In this document: positions 56,498 to 64,000 of the stretch, in pieces
Layout: each line of letters begins with the position of its first letter
Position numbering within the stretch: the stretch's first letter is position 1
From: Actinernus sp. WN-2022
Lineage: Eukaryota; Cnidaria; Anthozoa; Actiniaria; Actinernidae
Direction of reading: 5' to 3'
Length of the DNA: 64,000 nt
NCBI GenBank assembly: GCA_030867875.1
Contig: JAOWCC010000577.1
Span: forward strand, 144,328,344 to 144,392,343
Made by a program: the position numbers and the translations under genes
The notes under the pieces: model-generated
What the model was told of the DNA's origin: nothing
What the model saw: only the letters and a program-made list of their open reading frames with translations
Database searches by the model: none

Positions 56498-57794
56498 TCC
56501 GATTGAGAAAAATGTAACATTTTCGCTTTTAACTGTTCATCAAAATTCAAGACCATGCAAATCAGATTATATCGTACGTCTGCTTTTCTGAAATGACGCA
56601 TGGAACCTTTATCGAGACCTTAACTTTAGAAATCGCTTTATATAGGGCTTTGTGTGAAAATAACAATTTCGCATTGCTTTATGAAGAAATCAGCGAGATA
56701 TTTTTACACGCGATCTCTGAGGACATTTCTGGATTCAGTAAATAATAAGTTTCTCTGAATCAGGCAATATTTTTTCAGTTGTATCTTCATATCTTAGTTT
56801 CTTTTAAGCCCATCACTTTGGACTTAAGTGTTTGATTGTTTCAAAGCTCAGTGACCTCCGCCTCATTTCCTGTACCCAAAATGATGAAGGTAGTGGAGAC
56901 AGCGAGATAATGGTACAGGTAATGTGGCTGGCTTGTGAGAATCAACAGTCTGTCTGGCGAAAGAACTTGCGCAATATGCATGCGCGTGTTACGGTTCTGT
57001 TTATTTATCTGGGTGCGGAACATCAACGCTTCCCAATGGATAAATCCTTATCCAGTGGATAAATATTATCCAAACTACAATAGCTTATTTTATCCACGGA
57101 TAAAAGAAGCTTTATCCGATGGATAGCAATATCCACCCCATTATCAACAACTGAGTTGGACCCTGGTTGACTATTAATGCAAGTGCTTTGAGTTCAAAGA
57201 TATGGAGCTCACGAGAGAACTTTTTAAGACTTGTGTACATTAATTTATCTAAGAGTGATTCGGTAAAATTCCTCATAAAGACCGTCGACAGTTCAGTTGA
57301 GTTGCTACTGGAATTTAATCGGCAGAAACGGTAGAGTTTAATTGTCTTCCAATATTTCGATCGGCACGGCGATATTCTTCGGGGAAAGAGGCTTACAATG
57401 TATCTAGTAAACTAGAACCTTTACGAAATAATATATGAATTACACAATCTTACGATAAAACACATAGACCAATGAAAAGAAAGTGGAGTTCTAGTGGAAT
57501 TAACTGCATATCAGGTGACTACTTAAAGTGTCGGAAGTGCATACGTGTTCCGACTTTACGAAACAGTATCGACTGACAAAAGAAGTGGAAGACAACCGAG
57601 ACTGGCTAATTGGTATTGTGCTTGTGAAACCATTTGAATGTAAATCTGTGTAGTGCTATGTAAACAGCAGTCCATAGAGCCAACAGGCGTGCTTGGGAAT
57701 AGGAACATTTCAATAGCATTTCCGATGCTTTTTTCCCTAGACGTCGCTGGAAAATTAGCCGACCAGAGACTGACTAAAAGCATCGGCGGAGAGT
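56498..57794. other. No gene recognised; TTATCC-rich hairpin cluster
   Basis: At 57037-57137 GGATAAA/TTATCC words occur at least seven times in both orientations (for example TTATCCAGTGGATAAA). A related piece, TATCCACTGGATAGGG, is at about 63656. It is probably a small foldback repeat family. Confidence 0.5.
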
Positions 57795-58140
57795 TGAATA
57801 ATACAATACAATATTTATTTATTTATTAGCATGCAAGGACACTGTAGACAAGATATAATAATCTACTTTTCCACCCTCTTCTTTGATTTAACGAGCTGAG
57901 TCAGTCACCGAGGTTCACAAACAGGGACCATTTTAGGAAAATGGTAATTTTCTCATGTTGAAATTCTGCTTTTATTAGCTGGCATAAGTCTAGAAATCTG
58001 CCTTCATCCGGCAACTTCCCCAGCTCATGTAAAACCGGAACACCTACCAGGTATATATGACGCACTTGAGGAATATTTGAAGAGATGGCCATTACCGTAG
58101 AAGGCTTTAAATACAGCCGGGTGAAACCTGCACCTATAAC
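57795..58140 (-). mobile_element. Probable non-LTR 3' end
   Basis: AATACAATACAATA followed by TTTATTTATTTATTAGCAT at 57805-57831 resembles the 3' end of the fragment at 14236 (AATACAATAG, TTTATTAGCAT), read on the minus strand. An open minus-strand frame reads GAGFTRLYLKPSTVMAIS, then LVGVPVLHELGKLPDEGRF, up to a stop at 57901. The peptide is not recognised, so family membership rests on the shared tail. Confidence 0.4.
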
Positions 58141-59613
58141 AAATTACCCCTATTTACCAAGTGAGGAGTTCTTTTACGACTCCTTTTTTATTTTGCTTAA
58201 CGTGTGGTATTAAGCTAGCTGAGCAAATACTCGGCATGATAGCTCACATCTGTATAAAGTGGGTCCTTGTCCTAGCAGTGTTCTGAAAAGGAAATCTTTC
58301 ATTGTCATTATTTACTATTGTAATACATCTGAACCTGATGTGTGCATAAATGCACTCCGGACTATATTCTTAGCTGGTAGGAAATGATATCTTTTCTATT
58401 TTCACATTTTATGGTTCAGGCCTTTATTTACTTTTCGTGGCTCAATCACAAAAGACGATTGAACTTAGTGAGACTATAGCAGTCAATCCTCAAAAAAATT
58501 CTCTAATGGCGGATATCCACAAACTTCCTGCCTGTTTTGTTAAACTAATATTAGCTTAGGTGAAAACTTTACAGAAAGTATTTAAAAAGGCGAAATTGTG
58601 CGAAACGCTGTCTATTCGTGCTATTACTGAATAAGAAGTAGTTATGGCAAGTCCTTGGCTTACGAGGGAAAGATTTCAGAGCCCCGCAGACCTCTATTTA
58701 ACGGCGCCATTTGATGTCCAGTCCATTTCGTAAGTTAGCCACAACTTCCTTCAAAATTAACACTGTATTTAACTTAATATATCAAAGTATTAAAATGCAT
58801 ATCTTAAAAGAAAAAGAGTAACTGTTACAACACCTAACAAACTTGTTAAAAAAATACAAGAAATGTTTGTGTGAGAATCAGTCCGGTCGAATATTAAAAA
58901 CGCTTTTGTGGATTGATTTTTAAAGTTAAAATGCCATGGAGATTATATATTAAGAACGATTCCAAGGCTTAAAGAGGACGAAATGTTATAATATAACATC
59001 TTGGATTGCAAGAGGAAAATTGCTTTATTGACGAGCTCTCAAAGTTTGGATGTTGTATACAATTATTCATACTGACACACACACCTAAAGCATTTCGTAG
59101 ATCAGTATTTGGCAGTTAAACCTAAAAAAGAGTCTTCTTTATCTGTAACTTGGCCAGGATACAGTTATTTAGTTGTTTTAGAAGTGACTGGCATCAGTTT
59201 ATTACAGAGAAACCCTTTACACAGTGGACATACCTTTTCGACCTCTTCGTGTTGTGTGCACCGTTATTAAGTCGTTTCTAGAATGCTCAAATTAGATGGC
59301 TTAGAAACAGGTGTAGAAAATCAGTTAAATGCAGCCTGCATGCAGTATTCTTAGCTTACAATTACTTTCTAATTATTAAGGGTTTTCTCCCGTCCTACTT
59401 ACAGCCTATTCGGTATCCTCAAAAATCAAAAAGGGGGCAATAAAAACTCATTGGTTTGATCTATTTTAGTTATGTTTAATGGTCATTTACAAACACATTT
59501 AATAAATGGTTCATTCTTCAGGCTATGGTTTAGAGACTTCATCCATGGTACATTACTGATTTGAAAATAAGCGTGAAGGTCCCTAATTAAAAATAAATAA
59601 ATACTTTTAAGTA
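58141..59613. other. No gene recognised
   Basis: AT-rich with only short chance ORFs. No repeat of note was seen. Confidence 0.4.
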
Positions 59614-59755
59614 TTGATGGTTTGCAATCCATCCCCAGAGATTCAAATAACAAAGACGTGGCAGCCATGTTGGTTGAATCAAACAAATAAATATTTTGGT
59701 TTCATGGTTGATCGAACGAGGAATCTTTTGTTAACGTCAACCAGCAATACCAGAA
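59614..59755. mobile_element. MITE family 3, copy B (eroded)
   Basis: CCCCAGAGATTCAAATAACA and GCAGCCATGTTGG, with AACCAGCAATACC-type ends, resemble 33639-33785. The ends no longer pair well. Confidence 0.55.
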
Positions 59756-60107
59756 GTTATGGACTCCTGGTATACAGGTCGATGAATGGGAAATACTACA
59801 TAAGAAACACGCGCGCCGTACTTATAACAGGCCAACAAATTTCCATGTGATGAAAATTGACTTTGTGTAATTAGTAATCCTACTATGCTCTATTGTGTAC
59901 TGATCAGCAACCTTACATATTTACTTTATTCTAATCGTCCAATAAGATAAATCCTATGTAAATGACTTGAAAATATGTAGTCAAACCGAGGCTTTGGTAA
60001 GTAAAGGCCAGTTAAGTGAGCAGTCGACTATATCTTGGGAGACCTATTGCGAGATAGAAATCGAACAAGCGTCACTAATGATCAATGCATCACTGCGTTT
60101 GCGCATC

Positions 60108-60172
60108 CATTCTAGGGGACCTGAAACAATCATAGAGCTGATCAAAGTCAGGACCGGCTAATTCACAGATCT
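60108..60172. repeat. SINE family 1 fragment upstream of the DMRT gene
   Basis: GGGACCTGAAACAATCATAG and CTGATCAAAGTCAGGACCGG..CTAATTCACAGATC match the start of the intronic SINE (60925-60980). Only about 65 bp remain, ending 120 bp before the predicted start codon. It may be within the 5' UTR or promoter. Confidence 0.75.
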
Positions 60173-60291
60173 CGCGTATTATATGTAACTCATGGCCAAT
60201 CCAGATACACGTCATTTCCTTGCACAGCTTTATCGACGCGACCAATCTCCCACAGTTTAGAGTAACTCGCCACTTTGATTTGTTTACTAGG

Positions 60292-60655
60292 ATGAACGAA
60301 ATGATTCCTCAAGGACTATCCCCCGATTCCGCTCTCTATCATCGTATCCCAAAATGTGCCCGATGTCGCAATCACGGCGCTCTGTCATGGCTAAAGGGCC
60401 ACAAGCACTACTGTAGATGGCGCGACTGTACGTGCTCTAAGTGTCTGCTGATTGCCGAGAGGCAGCGAATCACAGCTGCTCGCGTGGCACTGCTTCGGCA
60501 ACAGCGTAAGAATGCAGAGCTGGACAAGAAAGACATACCGAAGTGCGATCCAGACAGTGACGACAACGTTAAACGGTTTGCTGACGAGGCGTTTCTCAGA
60601 CCATCCATGGTGCTTAACCCTATTGCCACCCTACACAGTCCCGCCGACAGCGAAG
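60292..60655 (+). CDS. dmrt: DMRT exon 1 (DM domain)
   Basis: Encodes residues 1-121 plus the first base of codon 122. [20 protein letters not shown] and [19 protein letters not shown] are near-consensus for the DM domain. The frame is open upstream to beyond 60220, without an ATG, so an upstream exon cannot be excluded. If translation continued past the donor, about 30 non-conserved codons would follow to a stop at 60745-60747. Confidence 0.93.
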
Positions 60656-62317
60656 GTAAGACGACTCATTATTACTTAAGACAACATAATTTCAGAGTAA
60701 GATGTTTTAAACAAAGACAAGTTGATAATAGAGACGTCAAACTCTGAGCGTAACTTTTCATAAGAATACCTCATACATTGAGTATTATTTGACAAGCAAC
60801 AACTGTTATTCGGTCTAGCGCAAGAATCAAACTGCATGGATATTCAGATTGTAATAATAAGTGGACTGAGACTGATCTCCTTCGAGCCAACGTTCAATTC
60901 AATTGAATTAAACAATTTCTAACGAGACCTGAAACAACCATGGGGGCTGATCAAAGCCAGGTCCCGGCTAATCCACAGATCGAATTGGAATTTAGCGTGT
61001 TGGTTTTTGCGGAGGGAGGAAAACCGGAGAACCCGGAGAAAAACCCTCGGTGCAGGGGCGAGATACCAACGAACTCAACTCACATATGGCGCCGCGTCCG
61101 GGATTCGAACCTGGCCACAGAGGTGAGAGGCGAAGCGCTCAACCACTGCGCCATCCGTACTTCCATTTAAAACTGGAAGTACTTCATGTAGCTGCATAAA
61201 CTGTCCCAAACCCTTATCAAACCCAGACCCTACATAAAAAAAAAACATTAACCGTCAACAACGGGTGATCACTAATTTAGGGTGTTTAGAGCTGGTCACT
61301 AATTTTGGGTGTTTTAGAGCTAATCACTAATTAGGCTAATTTAGGCTATTGTCACAGCTACATGAAGTAGTACCCTTAAAACTGCATTTATAGAGTTGAT
61401 GGATTTAGGCTAATGGCTATGGAGGGCGTCGGTGCATGGTGCCATTAATGTATGTAGAATTGATGATTTATTTAGTTGTCATTCAATATGTCTGATTCAT
61501 TACAGAGAAAAGCGAGCACGATTATCATGGCTCCCCTCTAAACTCGGACAGAGACCTGGATTTGAGCGACGCAGATAGCCCTAACGACGAGCACCTTCCA
61601 CTGCCTGCGATGGAAGGCGTAAGAATCAAGGCAGAACCTCTAGACAAACACGACGAAGGGAAAACCTTAGAACAGAGGGAGGTGTCTTCTAATTCAGAAT
61701 CCCCCAAAAGAATGTTGAATGGCGATTCGCACAGCATTGATACTGATGAAGAGGAGGCGGAACCACCACTGAAGATCCCTAGATTAACGGAAAGTCCCGG
61801 CCAAATTACCAATCGTAAATTGCACCCAGATCCCTTAGGATTACTGCTCAGAGCTTTTCCTGGTCACTGCCGGAGCGTACTGGAATTGGTTTTACAAGGC
61901 TGCGGAGGAAATGTAGTGCAAGCAATCGAGTGTTTACTTACGAGCCAGGAAAAGAACAAGCCACATATGCCCATCCCCGTACCTCTTCTGGCCGGCTACC
62001 CGTCCATCCCACGTGACTTACATCCAGGTATTCACACACCTGCGCTGTTCCGAAAACCAGAAGTGTTTCCGCATCCTTTCCAGAGAGCAATCCCTATCAA
62101 CTGTCGTTATCCCCCACCACCACTTCTGAGGCCTAAACCGCATGCCAATGGTTATGGCTTCGCCATGGAAACAGCTCTCCCGCCGACACTAGTTACTGCG
62201 ATCTCTGCAGAGAAGGACAGTCGTGTGATCCCCGCGCGCTTTTGCACAAACTGTGGCAAGAAGGTTAACACCGCGGATAATTTTTGTGCATTTTGTGGAC
62301 AAAGTTTGAGCAAATGA
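60292..62317 (+). CDS. dmrt: DMRT transcription factor, DM + DMA domains (DMRT3/4/5-like)
   Basis: The gene has two exons (60292-60655, 61506-62317) and encodes 391 residues. The donor GAAG|GTAAG and acceptor TTACAG|AGAAA split one codon in the same phase. The DM domain is at residues 20-72. Site 1 ligands C22, C25, H37 and C41, and site 2 ligands H28, C46, C48 and C51, are all present, followed by the basic [17 protein letters not shown] tail that binds the DNA minor groove. The DMA domain is at 229-267 ([20 protein letters not shown] and following), which places it in the DMRT3/4/5 (DMRTA) group. A Cys4 zinc ribbon lies at 368-387. An acidic linker (residues 195-210) contains DTDEEEAE. The start at 60292 is the first ATG in the frame, with another at 60301. 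It is a nuclear factor in sex, germline or neural differentiation by family knowledge. Confidence 0.93.
60925..61158 (-). mobile_element. tRNA-derived SINE, family 1 copy B
   Basis: The minus-strand head at 61154-61085 has the A box TGGCGCAGTGGTTGAGC and the B box GGTTCGAATCC. The body shares GGAGGAAAACCGGAGAACCC with the 6.8-kb copy. The far half (GACCTGAAACAACCATGG, CTGATCAAAGCCAGGTC) is found alone at 60108-60172 and, inverted, at about 175-235 and 10335-10392. It lies antisense in the DMRT intron. Confidence 0.88.
61179..61373. mobile_element. MITE family 2, intact copy in the DMRT intron
   Basis: GTACTTCATGTAGCTG at 61179 and CAGCTACATGAAGTAGTAC ending 61373 are inverted ends. It is collinear in inverse with 29236-29850 minus the retroelement there. 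195 bp, non-coding. Confidence 0.9.
61506..62317 (+). CDS. dmrt: DMRT exon 2 (DMA domain and zinc ribbon)
   Basis: Begins with AG completing codon 122 and stays open for 270 codons to the TGA at 62315-62317. It includes an acidic Ser-rich region, the DMA domain ([20 protein letters not shown] within it), a Pro/His-rich linker ([25 protein letters not shown]) and the C-terminal [20 protein letters not shown]. An IKAEP motif near residue 162 resembles a SUMO-attachment consensus, which is inference. Confidence 0.93.
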
Positions 62318-62400
62318 AACACACTGAAGCGCTTACCGCTGTTGCAAAGTTGTCAATATCCAGGCTTCAGCAACTGCTATTTGAGCCAATCAGAATTCCT

Positions 62401-62577
62401 GGTTTGCAGTATTACGTCAGTTGAATACAACTACCAGAATCTTTTTGAATCGTTTTCTCATTCAGATTTTTTAACTCCCGAGAATACCAAGACAATGGTC
62501 CAAATTAGAAGAACAAAAGAATCAGCGCAAAGGATTCTGGTAGTTTTATTCAACTAACGTAATATTTAGTGCAAACC
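62401..62577. mobile_element. MITE in the DMRT 3' flank/UTR
   Basis: GGTTTGCAGTATTACGTCAG...AACTACCAGAATC is complementary to GATTCTGGTAGTTTT...GTAATATTTAGTGCAAACC, with arms about 45 bp. It starts 84 bp after the stop codon, so is probably transcribed. A half copy is at 42270-42336. Confidence 0.85.
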
Positions 62578-62591
62578 GCCTATAGGACAGA

Positions 62592-62601
62592 AATAAATAA
62601 A
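62592..62601 (+). terminator. Candidate polyadenylation signal of DMRT
   Basis: Overlapping AATAAATAAATA, the first good AATAAA after the stop codon, 275 bp downstream and just past the MITE. Confidence 0.5.
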
Positions 62602-63123
62602 TATCGACGCATTTCTATCCCAGCTTTCCATCAAGTTTTAAGCTATTTATTGATAGTCAAGTATTTCCTTTCATGCTGGGAAGCTTTGATTAGAACGATA
62701 ATCCAACGAAACGAAATATTAATTAAGCTAAACGACATTTTTTAAAGGTTTCACATCAAACTTAACTCTGCGAGTTTAGTGTTCACCTTTGACACACTGA
62801 ATAACAAAGAAGTGAAAGACTTTGTTATCAGTACGAAAACAAATTCCATCTTTAACTGCTTACGTATATACGGTAGACCCTTATCGGAAGGAAACTACAA
62901 CTTATGCCATTTTCATCTGAAAATATCATGTCCACAATTTGTGAATCTTTTTGTACGACAAGAGTCTAGACCGCCGGATACCTAGCAATTTTTAAGAATG
63001 TTTAACATTTGTCAAAACCTTTTTAAACTGGCATAGATCTAATTGAAGTCCTATGACCATGCACTTTCACTGCAATGTTTAGGTTACAAAGCGGTACTCA
63101 ACAGATGCTGTTCCGTGTAACGA
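62602..63123. other. No gene recognised
   Basis: AT-rich downstream flank of the DMRT gene with only short chance ORFs. Confidence 0.4.
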
Positions 63124-63380
63124 GCCTTTTGCAGGAATGCAGTCACGTGGTCGTACTGGGTGGAAAAAAACGACTTCATTTAATGACACTTGTACGAGAT
63201 CGTGTTATTAACCCTATTAGTAAATGCTATTTCTTACTTCTAATCGATTGTCGATCTTTCTAAAACGGTGTTTTCGAAGATAGTTTGTCATCCAGTAAAG
63301 CCTTTCCCATGGGACTGACGAGCTTAATCATTCGTTATTGAAGCGATATATCAGCACGTGACTGTTTCCTGCAAAAGGCC
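63124..63380. mobile_element. MITE family 4, copy B
   Basis: GCCTTTTGCAGGAATGC..TCACGTGG and CACGTGACTGTTTCCTGCAA..AGGCC are inverted ends. ATCGATTGTCGATCTTTCTA and CCTTTCCCATGGGA are shared with 35024-35306. 257 bp, non-coding. Confidence 0.88.
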
Positions 63381-63739
63381 TACATACAGAAGTGCATTTT
63401 TTTTTAGTTTGATTTATGCTGAAAATTGTCTTAAGATATACTAAGTAAACACAATCTGAAGTGTATAAATTTAAGATAAAAATAAAACTGAATTCAAACC
63501 TCTCTGGTTAATCCGCCATGTGCGGCTAAAAAGAAGTTCGAAACGAAAATCTAAACTTAGAAACATGTTCTCAGATTGAGCGGGGAACAGAAGAAAACAA
63601 ACAGGCCCCAGTTATTCAAAAACTGGTTAAGTATTAACCTTACTAGCTATAATTGTATCCACTGGATAGGGATTTATCTGGTGTATGGCAGATTACCACC
63701 TTTAAACAACTGGAGCCATACCTTAACATGTTTTTAAGT
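63381..63739. other. No gene recognised
   Basis: AT-rich. A TATCCACTGGATAGGG fragment at about 63656 is related to the cluster at 57037-57137. Confidence 0.4.
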
Positions 63740-63853
63740 GCCCGTTTGTATGGAGAACAAGTTATCACGGGGACCCGGGGCACCCTACCATCCGAGAAAA
63801 GCTAGTTGCCTCCCCCCCCGGGTCATCCAGACTTTTCTCCAGACAAACGGGCC
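63740..63853. mobile_element. 114-bp foldback element
   Basis: GCCCGTTTGTATGGAGAACA pairs with TTTTCTCCAGACAAACGGGC at the right, with a C/G-rich centre (GGGGACCCGGGG and CCCCCCCCGGGT). Small non-coding element. Confidence 0.75.
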
Positions 63854-64000
63854 CTAATTCTTTCTCATAACACCGTAACCGATTTTGTCTGACAGTCGAC
63901 CAGTAGGTAACTTTTATAATCCAATAAAGTCTCGTACGTGTACGTACGTGTACATCATTTTCATGTAAAGTAGAGAACTAATTAAACAAGATTTCTTTGT

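Larger units (their letters stand above)
60656..61505 (+). other. DMRT intron, about half transposon-derived
   Basis: The GT-AG intron of 850 bp has a pyrimidine-poor but acceptable acceptor (GATTCATTACAG). It holds SINE family 1 (60925-61158) and an intact MITE (61179-61373) nearly back to back. Without them it would be about 420 bp. Confidence 0.85.

Noticed and set aside
59967..60161. 64-codon ORF just upstream of the DMRT gene
   Set aside because: Its second half is the SINE fragment and it is out of context with the DM exon.
61562..62317. Separate gene starting within exon 2
   Set aside because: Its first codon is TTG, the frame continues upstream to the acceptor at 61505, and it joins the DM exon in phase.

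Overview
This window is nuclear DNA of a metazoan, most likely an anthozoan cnidarian such as a stony coral. The evidence is an AT-rich background, a DM-domain gene with a DMA domain and one intron, and a dense mixture of short foldback DNA elements, tRNA-derived SINEs, CR1/L2-like non-LTR fragments, a Penelope-like element with a GIY-YIG domain, and a tyrosine-recombinase element. The species assignment is inference. No bacterial features are present.

The only convincing intact host gene is at the right end. It is a doublesex/Mab-3 related transcription factor (DMRT3/4/5, or DMRTA, type) with two coding exons, 60292-60655 and 61506-62317. The GT-AG intron is in matching phase and the protein is 391 residues. 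It has a DM domain with all eight zinc ligands, a DMA domain, and an unexpected Cys4 zinc-ribbon-like C-terminus. Its intron is largely a SINE plus a short inverted-repeat element, and its 3' flank holds two more inverted-repeat elements.

The other ~60 kb is gene-poor and repeat-rich. 1-3 kb: degenerate repeats and a 67-bp/324-bp tandem array ending in a C21 tract. 3.2-4.0 kb: a dispersed repeat whose paralogue lies at 39.0-41.8 kb. 4.7-7.2 kb: nested inverted-repeat elements and a SINE. 7.7-8.5 kb: a decayed non-LTR ORF1, minus strand, that no long ORF reveals. 8.77-11.76 kb: a 3-kb non-autonomous DNA element with perfect 26-bp terminal inverted repeats, carrying an 86-bp satellite and another foldback element. 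14.2-14.8 kb: a non-LTR 3' fragment. 16.6-17.2 kb: a giant foldback. 23-30 kb: several small elements, two CR1/L2-like fragments and a second SINE family.

30.26-34.82 kb is the most interesting mobile element. It is read on the minus strand and ordered A - gag-like (CCHC knuckle) - tyrosine recombinase - B - A - B. The direct repeats A (156 bp) and B (62 bp) form the split-repeat layout known from Ngaro-type elements, but no reverse transcriptase is present. The gag-like gene appears to contain an intron, which argues against movement through a spliced RNA. This copy is inactivated by frameshifts and stops.

37.5-38.9 kb holds two tandem arrays. 39.0-41.8 kb is the second dispersed-repeat copy, interrupted by a 523-bp inverted-repeat element with a target duplication and by a 5'-truncated Penelope-like element with a hammerhead-like motif. 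42-60 kb is mostly featureless, with small foldback elements, a CpG-rich island at about 50.5-50.8 kb that may be a promoter or 5' exon, and a decayed tRNA-like sequence at 56.2 kb.
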